DNA from: Xanthomonas nasturtii
GTDB lineage: Bacteria; Pseudomonadota; Gammaproteobacteria; Xanthomonadales; Xanthomonadaceae
Assembly: GCF_001660815.1 (NCBI RefSeq)
Contig: NZ_LYMI01000056.1
Span: 1-64,000 of the forward strand
Direction: 5' to 3'
Length of the DNA stretch: 64,000 bases
Part shown: piece by piece, positions 8,809 to 17,804 of the stretch
Layout: every line of letters starts with the position of its first letter
Numbering within the stretch: the first letter of the stretch is position 1
Made by a program: the position numbers and the translations under genes
Notes under the pieces: model-generated
The model's input: only the letters and a program-made list of their open reading frames with translations
The model's database searches: none
What the model was told of the DNA's origin: nothing

Positions 8809-10135
8809 AAGCAATAACGGCGCGCGGCCCGCCCGTGGGCGTGGCCGCTACCGGCGGCGCCTGCGCAGCCGCATCATTCTCTCGTTCGTGTTGTTGGGCT
8901 TCTGCCTGACGACGTTGTTCGCCTTCGCCACCACCTGGGCACGCGCGCGCGTGGAAAACCAGTTGGTCGAAGACGTGATGAACCGCAATATCGATGCGTT
9001 TGCGCAGCGCTTCTATTCCGACCCGCTGCGCAATCCGGACCTGCCGGTGCAGCAGATGCGCGGGCGCGTGGTCAAAAGCGATAAATTCGAATCGCTGCGC
9101 CAGGAACAGCCGGAGTGGTACCAACTGCCCGACGGCATCCACACCATCACCGGCCTGGACGAAAGCGGCAACGCGTATTCGTACAAGCTGGCGGTGCGCA
9201 AGACGCCGAGCGAGTGGTTCTTCCTCGCCTACGACATGACCCAAACGCTCAAGGGCGAGATCCAGCTCAAACGCACCTTGATGCTGTCGGTGCTGGTTTT
9301 TAGCGGATTTTCGCTGTTGATTGGCTGGTGGTCAGCCTCAAAGGTGATGCGCCCGGTGTCGGATCTGGCCGCACGCCTGCGCGCCTACCGCGGCGGCACC
9401 AGCGAACCCAAACCGCTGGCCGCGCATTTCCCGGATGACGAAGTCGGCCAGCTGGCCGAAGCGCTGGACGACTACTCGGCCCGCCTCACCGAAGTCGTGC
9501 AACGCGACCGCGAATTCAATGCCGACGTCAGCCACGAACTGCGTACGCCACTGGCAGTGATCCGCGGTGCCACCGAGCTATTGCTCACCAAACCCGATCT
9601 CGACGAAAAGGTGCTGCAGCGGCTGCAGCGCATCCAGCGCGCCGAACAGCAATGCAGCGACCTGATCGGCTCGCTGCTGCTGCTCTCGCGCAACGAGCGC
9701 GGCCAAGGCAGCAGCAACGTCGCCAAGGTGGCCGAACAATTGATCGATTCGCACCGCGCACAACTCGGCGGCAAACCGCTGGAGCTGTTGCTGGAAGGCG
9801 AGCGCGACCTGGTCATCGACGCGCCCGAATCCGCATTGTCGGTGGCGCTGGGCAACCTGATCGGCAACGCCGTCAAGTACACCCAGGACGGCCAGGTGCG
9901 CGTGCGCGTGCGCGGCGACGCGGTGGAAGTGATCGACTCGGGCCCCGGCCTGAGCGAAGAGGACGCCGCCAAACTCTTCCAGCGCGGCTACCGCGGCACC
10001 CACGCCGGCCACTCGCAAGGCGGCGGCATCGGCCTGTCGATCGTCAGCCGGCTATGCGAGCTGTACGGCTGGCGCGTGAGCGTACGCCCAGGGCAGCAGC
10101 GGGGCGTGATCGCGACGTTGGCGTTTCATCGTTAG
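8801..10135 (+). CDS. colS: Membrane sensor histidine kinase, probably ColS
   Basis: 444-residue inner-membrane kinase partnering the upstream regulator. A first transmembrane segment (about 29-47, IILSFVLLGFCLTTLFAFA) and a second (about 164-184) enclose a periplasmic sensor domain of roughly 115 residues. HAMP follows, then HisKA with His245 in ADVSHELRTPLAVIRG, the N box NLIGNAVKYT, the G1 box VIDSGPGLSEE and the G2 box GGGIGLSIV. It overlaps colR by eight bases. In Xanthomonas the ColR/S pair is linked to virulence, stress tolerance and lipopolysaccharide or type III gene control; the ligand is not visible from sequence. The gene ends about 70 bases before the converging coaE. Confidence 0.8.
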   Translation: MPESNNGARPARGRGRYRRRLRSRIILSFVLLGFCLTTLFAFATTWARARVENQLVEDVMNRNIDAFAQRFYSDPLRNPDLPVQQMRGRVVKSDKFESLRQEQPEWYQLPDGIHTITGLDESGNAYSYKLAVRKTPSEWFFLAYDMTQTLKGEIQLKRTLMLSVLVFSGFSLLIGWWSASKVMRPVSDLAARLRAYRGGTSEPKPLAAHFPDDEVGQLAEALDDYSARLTEVVQRDREFNADVSHELRTPLAVIRGATELLLTKPDLDEKVLQRLQRIQRAEQQCSDLIGSLLLLSRNERGQGSSNVAKVAEQLIDSHRAQLGGKPLELLLEGERDLVIDAPESALSVALGNLIGNAVKYTQDGQVRVRVRGDAVEVIDSGPGLSEEDAAKLFQRGYRGTHAGHSQGGGIGLSIVSRLCELYGWRVSVRPGQQRGVIATLAFHR

Positions 10136-10206
10136 GCAGTGGCTTGCGGCGTCTCGTGTTTCGCTGAGCTTGCTAGTGCAACATGCCGCACAGCGGGCAG
10201 GACGAG

Positions 10207-10812
10207 CTAACTTGCGCGGCAGCGATACCGAGCATCCAGATCGTGAGCCGCTCGCACCAGATGTGCCGGCTGGTCGTCATTGACCACGACATCGTCTGCA
10301 AGCGCCAGACGCTGTTCGCGGGACGCCTGCGCGGCAATCATCTGATCCGCCAACTCAGGCGTGCTGCCATCGCGTCGCATCAGTCTGGCATGTTGCAGCG
10401 CGACCGGCGCATCGACCACTAGGACGCTATCCAGCCATGGATAGGTCGCACGGCCACCCGCTTCGGTGAGCAAGGGAATCGCAACGATGGCATACGGGCC
10501 TTCAGCTGCCTGTGCCGCCCGCTGCAGCTCTGCACGGATAACAGGATGCGTGATTGCCTCAAGCGCTTTGCGTTGATTGGGATCGGCGAAGACGATAGTG
10601 CGCAAGGCTCGCCGGTCCAGAGTGTTGTCCGGCAGCAGGATGCCTGGCCCAAAGCAAGCCACGATGGCATCGAGAATGGGGCCGGGCGCCACGACCTGGC
10701 GAGCAACGACATCGGCATCGATGACTGGCACACCCAGCTTTTCGAACTCGGCGGCAAGCGCGCTCTTGCCGGAGGCAATGCCGCCAGTGAGGCCAACGAT
10801 GAAATCACTCAT
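10207..10812 (-). CDS. coaE: Dephospho-CoA kinase
   Basis: Cytoplasmic P-loop kinase of 201 residues that phosphorylates the 3'-hydroxyl of dephospho-CoA, the last step of coenzyme A synthesis. Walker A is GLTGGIASGKSA at residues 7-18. DADVVARQVV is the family's substrate-binding motif, and ITHPVIRAEL and AIPLLTEAG follow, as in other CoaE proteins. The gene starts 13 bases after pilD, so it is the last member of a pilC-pilD-coaE operon, a common arrangement in gammaproteobacteria. Confidence 0.93.
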   Translation of the reverse strand: MSDFIVGLTGGIASGKSALAAEFEKLGVPVIDADVVARQVVAPGPILDAIVACFGPGILLPDNTLDRRALRTIVFADPNQRKALEAITHPVIRAELQRAAQAAEGPYAIVAIPLLTEAGGRATYPWLDSVLVVDAPVALQHARLMRRDGSTPELADQMIAAQASREQRLALADDVVVNDDQPAHLVRAAHDLDARYRCRAS

Positions 10813-10825
10813 CGCCGTGCCTCTG

Positions 10826-11689
10826 TCAACGCAGGCCTGCGAAGTGCAGGTAGCCGTCCACCAGGTCGTTGCCCCAGAAGAACACCACCCAGCCGGCGAT
10901 GGCCAGGTAGGGGCCGAACGGGATCGGGGTGGCACGGTCGCGGCCCTTGGCCACCAGCCAGATCGAGCCGAGGATGGCACCAACCAGCGAAGAAATCAGG
11001 ATGATCGGCAGGATGCCTTTCAGCCCGCACCAGGCACCGAGTGCGGCCAGCAGCTTGAAGTCGCCATGGCCCATGCCTTCCTTCCCGGTGAGCTGCTTGA
11101 ACAGCCACCAAACCGTCCACAGCGAGACATATCCCACCGCCGCGCCCAGCAGGGCAGGCTTGGCCGGCATGTACAGGTTGTCCATCGAGCCGACCAGGCC
11201 CAGCCACATCAGCGGTAGGGTCAGCTGGTCCGGCAGCAGCTTGTGGCGCAGGTCGATGCCCGACATCGCCACCAAAAAGCAGCTCAGAACGATCGCGCCG
11301 AAGCCCTGCCAACCGAAGCCGAAGCGCCAGACGCTGGCCACGCACAGGATGGACGTCAGCAACTCCACCAGGGGGTACTGAATCGAGATCGGCTTGCCGC
11401 TGTAGCGCGACTTGCCGCGCAGCATTAGCCAGCTGAAAAGCGGGATGTTCTCCCACCACTTGAGCTTGTCGCCGGTGACCGGGTCGTGCGAGGGCTCCAC
11501 CACAATCCCCGGCGGCGGTGGCTCATAGATGTCCGGCAGCTCCAGGATCTCGCGCGCATCGCGCCGCCACTGCCACTCCATGCGCTTGGGCAAGCGCAGG
11601 ATCACCACGTTCAGGAAGCTGCCGATCAGCAGTCCCAGTCCGGCCGCGGCAGGAAAGCCGAGACCGGGATGCTGGTCGAGAAATGCCAT
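10826..11689 (-). CDS. pilD: Type IV prepilin peptidase PilD (XpsO)
   Basis: Inner-membrane aspartic protease of 287 residues that cleaves prepilin leaders and N-methylates the new Phe1, serving both the pilus and the type II secretion system. The N-terminus has GLLIGSFLNVVILRLPKRME. Catalytic aspartates are Asp146 in SGIDLRHKLLPD and Asp210 in GMGHGDFKLLAALG, each followed by hydrophobic helices. The first cytoplasmic loop (about 40-90) lacks the two CxxC pairs found in most PilD proteins; it reads PDIYEPPPPGIVVEP and contains no cysteine. Cysteine-free XpsO is described for X. campestris, so this is lineage normal rather than damage. It lies six bases after pilC. Confidence 0.93.
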   Translation of the reverse strand: MAFLDQHPGLGFPAAAGLGLLIGSFLNVVILRLPKRMEWQWRRDAREILELPDIYEPPPPGIVVEPSHDPVTGDKLKWWENIPLFSWLMLRGKSRYSGKPISIQYPLVELLTSILCVASVWRFGFGWQGFGAIVLSCFLVAMSGIDLRHKLLPDQLTLPLMWLGLVGSMDNLYMPAKPALLGAAVGYVSLWTVWWLFKQLTGKEGMGHGDFKLLAALGAWCGLKGILPIILISSLVGAILGSIWLVAKGRDRATPIPFGPYLAIAGWVVFFWGNDLVDGYLHFAGLR

Positions 11690-11695
11690 TACGTC

Positions 11696-12955
11696 TTAAC
11701 CCACCACTGCGCCGAGTTTGAAGATCGGAAGATACATGCCGATGACCATGCCGCCGACGATGGTACCAATGAACACCATGATCAGCGGCTCCAGCAGGCT
11801 GCTGAGCGCGTCCACGGCGTTGTTGACCTCCTCCTCGAAGTAGTCAGCTACCTTGAACAGCATCGTGTCCAAAGCGCCTGCTTCTTCGCCAATTGCGGTC
11901 ATCTGCACCACCATGTGCGGAAACAGATTCACTTGTTTCATCGCCATGTTCACCGGATAGCCGACCGATACGTCGTCGCGCATCCGCAGTACGGCCTCTT
12001 CGTAGACCTTGTTGCCGGTGGCGCCTGCAACGATCCCAAGTGCCTCGACGAGAGGTACGCCTGCCTTGAACGTTACGGCAGTAGTGCGTGCAAAACGTGC
12101 AATTGCGCTGTTGTGCATGATCTGCCCAATCACGGGGACCTTGAGGATCAATCGATCCAATGCATGCTGCATCCGTGGAGAACGTTTGTAGGCAAAGATG
12201 AAGCCAACGATAGATCCAACTGTCACCATCAGCATCAACCACCAATAGCTGACCATAAAGCGCGAGGCATTGACGAGAAGCTGAGTGAATGCCGGTAGTT
12301 CAGCGCCGAAATTCTTGAATACCTCTTCGAACTGAGGTACCACGAAGATAAGCAAAATCGCACTTACAACGATTGCCACGGCAACCACCATGGCAGGGTA
12401 GAACATTGCCTTTTTGATCTTGCCCTTGAGGGCTTCAATGTTCTCTTTGTACGTGGCGACCGTATCTAGGACAGTCTCCAGCACACCGGCACCTTCACCC
12501 GCGCGGACAAGGTTGCGGTAGAGCTCGTCAAATTGGACGGGGTGTTTGCTGATGGACTCGTAGAGCGAGGATCCCCCCTCAATGTCTGTCCTGACCTGGC
12601 CGACCATCTTCTTCATGCGTGGGTTCTTGTGTCCCTCGCCGATGATCTCCAGGGAACTGACGATAGGAACGCCTGACTTCATCATCGTCGCCATCTGGCG
12701 GCTAAAGAACGCAATGTCTTTGGCGGTAATCTTCTTGCCCGCCGCTCCGAACAGGGGCTTTGGCTTTTGCTTCACCATGCTGGGCACGATGCCCTGACGG
12801 CGCAGCTCTGCTCGCAACATATTGGCGTTACGGGCTGTCTGCTCTCCCTTCATTTTCACGCCACGCTTGTCAGCCCCTTCCCAAACGAAGGTCTGCAGCA
12901 GGCTGGTGTTCCGGTCGACCGATTGCTTCTTGATGGCGCTACGCGCGACTGACAT
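11696..12955 (-). CDS. pilC: Type IV pilus inner-membrane platform protein PilC
   Basis: 419-residue polytopic protein of the GspF/PilC family that couples the motor ATPases to pilin assembly. Two T2SSF repeats are visible: the first starting near KDIAFFSRQMATMMKSGVP and the second near ARFARTTAVTFKAGVPLVEAL. Each carries the GE-AG motif (RAGEGAGVLETVL and IGEEAGALDTML). Three membrane helices are evident (VVAVAIVVSAILLIFVV, a middle segment, and the C-terminal IMVFIGTIVGGMVIGMYLP). ATG 12955 is chosen because GGAGGGGAG lies just upstream; an in-frame extension to 13069 has no such site. It is the first gene of pilC-pilD-coaE, divergent from pilA. Confidence 0.93.
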   Translation of the reverse strand: MSVARSAIKKQSVDRNTSLLQTFVWEGADKRGVKMKGEQTARNANMLRAELRRQGIVPSMVKQKPKPLFGAAGKKITAKDIAFFSRQMATMMKSGVPIVSSLEIIGEGHKNPRMKKMVGQVRTDIEGGSSLYESISKHPVQFDELYRNLVRAGEGAGVLETVLDTVATYKENIEALKGKIKKAMFYPAMVVAVAIVVSAILLIFVVPQFEEVFKNFGAELPAFTQLLVNASRFMVSYWWLMLMVTVGSIVGFIFAYKRSPRMQHALDRLILKVPVIGQIMHNSAIARFARTTAVTFKAGVPLVEALGIVAGATGNKVYEEAVLRMRDDVSVGYPVNMAMKQVNLFPHMVVQMTAIGEEAGALDTMLFKVADYFEEEVNNAVDALSSLLEPLIMVFIGTIVGGMVIGMYLPIFKLGAVVG

Positions 12956-13063
12956 ATTGAGCTCCCCTCCAGCCATCCCCAGGCCGGAATTTATGTGGAT
13001 GGTAGCGTGTTTGACTGGGAAGGACATCACTGCAAGTTGCTGCACGTCGATTGACCTGTTTGG

Positions 13064-13102
13064 GGTCACTTAGCGGTCAATATGTGACCTGTCGCGTCAC
13101 AT
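13064..13102. promoter_or_regulatory. Cluster of GTCAC/GTGAC half-sites in the pilC-pilA divergent region
   Basis: ATGTGAC (13082-13088) and GTCACAT (13096-13102) form a perfect 7-bp inverted repeat with a 7-base centre. A further GGTCAC at 13064-13069 pairs with GTGACC at 13085-13090. The region lies upstream of pilC and between the divergent pil genes, so it may be an operator. The regulator is unknown. The spacing does not match a CRP/Clp site (nine bases between TGTGA and TCACA instead of six). Confidence 0.35.
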
Positions 13103-13200
13103 CGTCTTTGTCGTCGCAGTTGCAAGAAACTGTGCTTCCATCTGGCGAAATGCTTGGCATCATCTGCTCCGGGGAGTAAAAACGAGCTGGTCCTTGATGG

Positions 13201-13217
13201 TTGGCATACAACCTGCA
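13201..13217 (+). promoter_or_regulatory. Sigma-54 (-24/-12) promoter of pilA
   Basis: TTGGCATACAACCTGCA has the invariant GG (13203-13204) and GC (13215-13216) separated by exactly ten bases, the RpoN core promoter geometry. It lies about 95 bases before the pilA start. pilA transcription by RpoN with PilR is well established in Pseudomonas, and pilS-pilR lie nearby here. Confidence 0.8.
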
Positions 13218-13309
13218 TGCAACCACTCGCTCAACACGCCCTGCCTGGATGCGCTGAATACCCAGGCCGGAGATTTCTGCAATTCCATAAACCTCTAGGG
13301 GATGTACTC

Positions 13310-13714
13310 ATGAAGAAGCAACAAGGTTTTACCCTGATCGAACTGATGATCGTTGTCGCGATTATCGCTATCCTGGCCGCCATTGCTCTGCCGGCTTACC
13401 AGGACTACCTGATCAAGGCCCGTGTGTCGGAAGTCATGCTGGCGGCTTCGTCTGCCCGTACCACTGTCGCTGAAGCTGCAGCGGCTGATACCGCGACTAC
13501 CATGCCGGCGACTGTTCCTATCGAAGCCCAGTCTTCTAAGTACGTATCTGGCGTGACCTATGCGAGTGGCGTGATTACTGCAACCGGGCAAGCTTTGGGC
13601 GGCACCGCTACAGGCAATATCACCTTGACTGGCGCAAAGAGCGCAAATGGCCAGGTCGTCTGGACGTGCAGCGGTTCAATCCCGGCTAAGTACCGTCCTG
13701 CCACCTGCCAGTAA
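13310..13714 (+). CDS. pilA: Major type IV pilin PilA
   Basis: 134-residue prepilin. A six-residue leader MKKQQG ends in the conserved Gly before Phe1, followed by [19 protein letters not shown] with Glu5, the class IVa N-terminal helix cleaved by PilD. The globular domain is rich in Ala, Thr and Ser and ends with a disulfide loop between Cys120 and Cys133 ([14 protein letters not shown]). The Ser/Thr-rich surface would offer O-glycosylation sites. A sigma-54 promoter lies upstream and a strong terminator directly downstream. Only one pilin gene is present, whereas I recall tandem pilA genes at this position in X. citri; here four modification-like genes occupy the pilA-pilB interval. Confidence 0.95.
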   Translation: MKKQQGFTLIELMIVVAIIAILAAIALPAYQDYLIKARVSEVMLAASSARTTVAEAAAADTATTMPATVPIEAQSSKYVSGVTYASGVITATGQALGGTATGNITLTGAKSANGQVVWTCSGSIPAKYRPATCQ

Positions 13715-13744
13715 TGTGGCAAGAGTGACGCGCTAGATGCTATG

Positions 13745-13776
13745 CAAGAACCCCGCTTTTGCGGGGTTCTTGTTTT
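13745..13776 (+). terminator. Terminator between pilA and the modification genes
   Basis: CAAGAACCCCGC (13745-13756) pairs perfectly with GCGGGGTTCTTG (13761-13772) around a TTTT loop, followed by a TTTT run. It sits 30 bases after pilA and about 18 bases before the start of the next gene, so transcription of that gene from the pilA promoter would need partial read-through. Confidence 0.88.
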
Positions 13777-13793
13777 GGATATGGATCTCGCAC

Positions 13794-15698
13794 ATGTTGA
13801 CGCTGCGCAGGATCGCGCCCTGGTGCTTTGCGCTGGCGTTGATCGTCTATCTCAGGCCTTATACTGGCATCCGCCACGACGCGACGCTGTATTTGGCGCA
13901 GGCGTTACGCTTGATGTCGCCAGACATCTTTGACCGTGACCTGTTCTTCGTCGCGGGTAGCCAAGCCAGTTTCACGCTGTTCCCACGGTTGCTAGCGCTG
14001 CTATTGGCCCACCTGGAGCCGGGCAAGGCCTTCTTGGTACTGACCTTTGTCAGCCGCTTGCTCTTCTATGCTGCCAGCGCCTGGTGTGTGCATGTGCTGT
14101 TCCCGGCACGCTGGCGCTGGCCTGCGCTGCTGGCGCTGATCGTCATGCCGACTGGCTACGGCGCCTTCAGCATGTTTTCGTATGCGGAGCCATTCCTGAC
14201 CGCGCGACCCATTGCCGAAGCCCTATGCCTGCTTGCCATTGCGGCGCTGGTACGCGACCGTCTGGTTTGGGCTATAGCCTTGTTCGCTGCTGCGGGGTTG
14301 CTGCATCCCCTGCAGGCCATCGTCGTTGTGCTGGTGGCTTGGTGCTGGCTCGTGTTGGGTGACCGCCGATGGCTTTGGTCATTGCTGTTGGTGGTGCCTG
14401 TCCTGGTTCTTGCAGTATTGAAGGCCGGGCCCCTGGCTGGCCTGTTGCAGGTGATGGACACACAATGGCGCAGCATGATCGATGGCGTGGGCGACCAGGT
14501 GTTTCTAGGCTCCTGGACGCCGCGCGACTGGTGCATCGTAGTGGGGGATGTCTATTTGCTGAGCCTGCTGGCCCAGTGGAGTGGCCCCGACACGGTGTTA
14601 GGCCGGCTGGCAAAGGCAGTACTGCTCGCCACCATGCTTGGCTTAGGCTTGAGCTTCCTGTTGGCTGATGTGCTTAGGCTGATCCTGCCCATCGGCCTGC
14701 AACTATGGCGAGTGTTGTGGGTGGTGCATTGGTTGGCGGCGGCGTCAATTCCGTTCCTGGTTTGGGACCAATGGCAGCGGGGTGGACGCGGCTGGATTAG
14801 TCCCTTGCTGGTGATCACCATTGCCGTGATCGGTGCCAGCGTGCCACGCAGCACCTTGCCATGGGCCGTGCTGGGACTGATCCCGCTGCATATGGTCTGG
14901 CCGCATGTGGCTAATCGGGTGAGCCCCCCAATTCGTTACCTGCTGTTTGCAGGGTTGAGCTTGGCCATGGCGGTGGCCACCTTGCGCTACCAGCTACAGA
15001 TGTGGGCGGTGTACGAAATGACCGGACGCAATCCGGAAGTGGTTCGGCAGGACGTGATGATCTTCGCCTACCCGCTGATCTGCGGAGGGCTGGTCGCGTT
15101 GGCCGTCTGGGGCTACCGCAGCAGCGGGCCGAAGGGGCAAGCGCTGATGGGCGTGCTTTCCTTACTTGCCTTGGTCGGCGCCGTGAGCGTTTGGGATTCG
15201 CGCAGCCCGTGGACCCATGTCCAGGAATCCGCTTATGGCACGGTAGTGTTCAGCGAAGGCATCCCGCGGAATGCGAGCGTATTTTGGTTCGCCAGCGAGG
15301 CCTCGCCACGTGCGGCCTGGCTAGTGCTGCGTCGCGCCAATTACTACAGCCCGCAGCAGCTGTCCGGACAGATGTTCAACCGGCAAACCGCAATGCTTGG
15401 TAGAGAACTGAACGCTCAGGTCGAACCGGTGACATTGCAGGCCGAAATCTGTGAGGTGATGGCGAACGTGCAGGTTGCCCCCGAACCTTGCCGGATCAGC
15501 GAAGCGGGTCTGGAGTACCTGTGCACGCGCCACGGCGACCTAGCGGCACCTGATTACTTCGTGTTGCCGTTCGACCAGGAAAAGCATGTGCGCAGCAGGT
15601 GGCAGGTGCGTCATCCGCGCACAAGCGACGTCATTGCCACCGAATACCTTTATAAGTGCTCGGACTGGGTGCCGCAGCGTGGCGGTAGACAGGCATGA
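13794..15698 (+). CDS. Large polytopic membrane protein, GT-C-like; putative pilin glycosyltransferase (TfpW-like)
   Basis: 634-residue integral membrane protein. The N-terminal 480 residues alternate hydrophobic helices and short loops, starting with RIAPWCFALALIVYLRPY. They are followed at once by an acidic motif (GIRHDATLYLAQALRL), the position where GT-C glycosyltransferases carry their catalytic loop. The C-terminal 150 or so residues form a soluble domain with cysteines, probably periplasmic. This architecture resembles P. aeruginosa TfpW, which transfers arabinofuranose to group IV pilins and is also encoded just after pilA. Placement between pilA and pilB and the adjoining sugar-nucleotide genes support pilin modification, but sequence identity to TfpW was not tested. 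Start ATG 13794 follows the terminator; the stop overlaps gtrA. A+T content is higher than in flanking genes. Confidence 0.68.
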   Translation: MLTLRRIAPWCFALALIVYLRPYTGIRHDATLYLAQALRLMSPDIFDRDLFFVAGSQASFTLFPRLLALLLAHLEPGKAFLVLTFVSRLLFYAASAWCVHVLFPARWRWPALLALIVMPTGYGAFSMFSYAEPFLTARPIAEALCLLAIAALVRDRLVWAIALFAAAGLLHPLQAIVVVLVAWCWLVLGDRRWLWSLLLVVPVLVLAVLKAGPLAGLLQVMDTQWRSMIDGVGDQVFLGSWTPRDWCIVVGDVYLLSLLAQWSGPDTVLGRLAKAVLLATMLGLGLSFLLADVLRLILPIGLQLWRVLWVVHWLAAASIPFLVWDQWQRGGRGWISPLLVITIAVIGASVPRSTLPWAVLGLIPLHMVWPHVANRVSPPIRYLLFAGLSLAMAVATLRYQLQMWAVYEMTGRNPEVVRQDVMIFAYPLICGGLVALAVWGYRSSGPKGQALMGVLSLLALVGAVSVWDSRSPWTHVQESAYGTVVFSEGIPRNASVFWFASEASPRAAWLVLRRANYYSPQQLSGQMFNRQTAMLGRELNAQVEPVTLQAEICEVMANVQVAPEPCRISEAGLEYLCTRHGDLAAPDYFVLPFDQEKHVRSRWQVRHPRTSDVIATEYLYKCSDWVPQRGGRQA

Positions 15699-16156
15699 AC
15701 GAACCCTCTGCAGTGGAGGTCGTTGCAGCCACCACGACCCAGCGTAGCTGGGGGGGCGAAGGAGGAGGCTATCTGTTGGCTTCGGCTGTGGCGCTATTGG
15801 CGGACCTGGGTACTTTCGGTTTCCTCGCCAGATCCGGTTGGGGCTGGTACGGTGCTGCGGCTGCTGGCTTCTTGGTGGGCAGCCTTGTCTCCTACGTCAT
15901 TAGCGTTCGTTGGGTGTTCGCTACGCGCCGCTTCCATTCGCGCTCAGCAGAGCTTGCGATCTTCGTGATGATCGGTTGCTTCGGCTTGCTGGTTGTGCAG
16001 GGCGCAATGTGGTTTGGCATCGAGAGGCTTGGCATTCCGGGGAGTAGTGCCAGGCTGATTGCGGTGATTTTTTCATTTACATCGAACTTTTTACTGCGGA
16101 AATTGATTCTGTTCCGGCCGCGCGCGCGCGGATGGTCCATTGGGGAAGGGAAGTAG
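15695..16156 (+). CDS. GtrA-family four-helix membrane protein
   Basis: 153-residue protein of the GtrA family, small inner-membrane proteins proposed to flip polyprenyl-phosphate-linked sugars or to anchor their synthases. Four hydrophobic helices are visible ([59 protein letters not shown] and a last one around [20 protein letters not shown]). The motif [10 protein letters not shown], close to the family's N-x-x-W-VF, and the C-terminal FTSNFLLRK are typical. It overlaps the preceding gene (ATGA) and ends one base before the flavoprotein start, so the three genes form one transcription unit. A GtrA protein also sits beside the arabinofuranose genes of mycobacteria (Rv3789). Confidence 0.82.
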   Translation: MNEPSAVEVVAATTTQRSWGGEGGGYLLASAVALLADLGTFGFLARSGWGWYGAAAAGFLVGSLVSYVISVRWVFATRRFHSRSAELAIFVMIGCFGLLVVQGAMWFGIERLGIPGSSARLIAVIFSFTSNFLLRKLILFRPRARGWSIGEGK

Positions 16157-16157
16157 C

Positions 16158-17702
16158 ATGAGCAAACATGTGGTAGTCATCGGTGCTGGACCCGCAGGGC
16201 TGACGGCCGCGCTGGAGCTGGTTGAGCAGTCCGGCGTACAGGTAACGGTGCTGGAAGCCGATAGCTGTGTCGGCGGAATTTCGCGCACGGTCAACCACAA
16301 CGGTAATCGCATCGACATCGGTGGGCATCGTTTTTTCTCTAAATCGGACTGGGTGATGCAGTGGTGGGCCAATCTGATGCCCATCGAACACTCGGGCGAT
16401 GTTCCGTTGAACCTGCGCTACCAAGGCCAAGCGCGCGAAGGACTGCCGGCTGGTGCCGCGTTAGCCGATGGGGTCGAGCCGACCGCCATGCTGGTACGAA
16501 ACCGCTTATCACGGATCTATTTTAACCGGCGCTTATTTTCCTATCCATTGAAGTTGAACGTGGAAAGCTTCCGCAAACTAGGCGTGGGCAAGTCCGTGTT
16601 GTTTGGTTTCAGCTATTTGCGCGCGCAGGTCCGCAAGATTGAGCCAGAGGTGAGTCTGGAGGATTTCCTGATCAACCGATTTGGCCAGCGCCTGTATGGC
16701 CAGTTCTTCAAGGAATATACCGAGAAGGTATGGGGTGTGCCCTGCAGCCAGATTAGTGCCGAATGGGGTGCGCAGCGCATCAAGAGCTTGTCGGTTACCA
16801 AGGCGGTGCTACATGCACTGCGGGGCATGCTGGGTCTGAATGGCAAGGTTGCGCAGACCTCTCTGATCGAGAATTTCCTATACCCCAAGCATGGTCCCGG
16901 TGAAATGTGGGAAACCGCGGCGCAGGTGTTCCAAGCGCGCGGCGGTACCCTGCTGATGAAACACAAGGTCGTGGGCCTTGCTGTGGATGAGGGGCAGGTG
17001 CGCAGCGTGACCGTGCAGAACGAGGAGGGGGATGCCTTCAAGCTCGATTGCAGCCACGTGGTATCGACGATGCCTATGCGTGACTTAGTGGTTGCCTCGC
17101 GGCAGAGCTGGGGCGAGGATATTGTTGCTCTCGCCGAAAACTTGCAGTACCGAGATTTCATCACCGTGGGATTGCTATACCGGGCCAACGAGTTGCCGCG
17201 AGCTCTGGGTGACAACTGGATATACATCCAGGAGCCAGGCGTCAATGTGGGGCGCGTACAGATTTTCAATAATTGGAGTCCGCATATGGTCAAGGATGCG
17301 TCCATGGTGTGGATTGGGCTAGAGTTCTTTTGTCGTGAAACCGATGATCTCTGGAAGATGCCCGATACCGATTTGCAGCAGTTGGCGCAGCGGGAAATGT
17401 TGCAGATCGGACTGGTTTCCGCTTCTGTGGCGCAGGATGCGGTGGTGATTCGGGTGCCCAAAGCCTACCCAGGTTATTTCGGCGAATCGTATGCACGCTT
17501 CGATCAGTTGCGTACGGCGTTGGACGCGGTGCCCAACCTGTTCCTGGTGGGCCGCAACGGCATGCATCGCTATAATAACCAAGACCACTCGATGCTAACG
17601 GCTAAAGAAGCGGCCGAGCAAATACTGACCGGCAATGTGGACAAGAGCCGCTTGTGGTCGATCAACGTGGATGATGAGTACCACGAAGAAGCCAAGTCTT
17701 AA
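16158..17702 (+). CDS. FAD-dependent oxidoreductase / UDP-galactopyranose-mutase-like flavoprotein
   Basis: 514-residue flavoprotein. The Rossmann dinucleotide site is [19 protein letters not shown], with the ribose-binding acid in [46 protein letters not shown] and the C-terminal [15 protein letters not shown] complete a pattern shared by amine-oxidase-like proteins that act on sugar nucleotides and by UDP-galactopyranose mutases. The likely reaction is ring contraction or redox chemistry on a UDP-sugar made with the GalE homologue next door; a phytoene-desaturase or protoporphyrinogen-oxidase-like activity is an alternative. A GGGGAAGGGAAG stretch gives a strong ribosome binding site. The A+T-richer codon use suggests horizontal acquisition. 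Exact substrate unknown. Confidence 0.72.
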   Translation: MSKHVVVIGAGPAGLTAALELVEQSGVQVTVLEADSCVGGISRTVNHNGNRIDIGGHRFFSKSDWVMQWWANLMPIEHSGDVPLNLRYQGQAREGLPAGAALADGVEPTAMLVRNRLSRIYFNRRLFSYPLKLNVESFRKLGVGKSVLFGFSYLRAQVRKIEPEVSLEDFLINRFGQRLYGQFFKEYTEKVWGVPCSQISAEWGAQRIKSLSVTKAVLHALRGMLGLNGKVAQTSLIENFLYPKHGPGEMWETAAQVFQARGGTLLMKHKVVGLAVDEGQVRSVTVQNEEGDAFKLDCSHVVSTMPMRDLVVASRQSWGEDIVALAENLQYRDFITVGLLYRANELPRALGDNWIYIQEPGVNVGRVQIFNNWSPHMVKDASMVWIGLEFFCRETDDLWKMPDTDLQQLAQREMLQIGLVSASVAQDAVVIRVPKAYPGYFGESYARFDQLRTALDAVPNLFLVGRNGMHRYNNQDHSMLTAKEAAEQILTGNVDKSRLWSINVDDEYHEEAKS

Positions 17703-17804
17703 GTATGGATCAGCGCTGAGCCGTTTTCGGCTGATGCCCGGGCTTGGCTGGTGGAGCAGGGCCGGATTGTCGTGGTGTTTTGATTACACATGGAGTTGAA
17801 CAAG

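Noticed and set aside
11696-13069. Longer PilC starting at 13069
   Set aside because: The extra 38 residues are not PilC-like, and a strong ribosome binding site precedes the ATG at 12955.
13082-13102. CRP/Clp binding site in the pilC-pilA region
   Set aside because: TGTGA and TCACA are separated by nine bases rather than the required six, so only an unspecified inverted repeat is reported.
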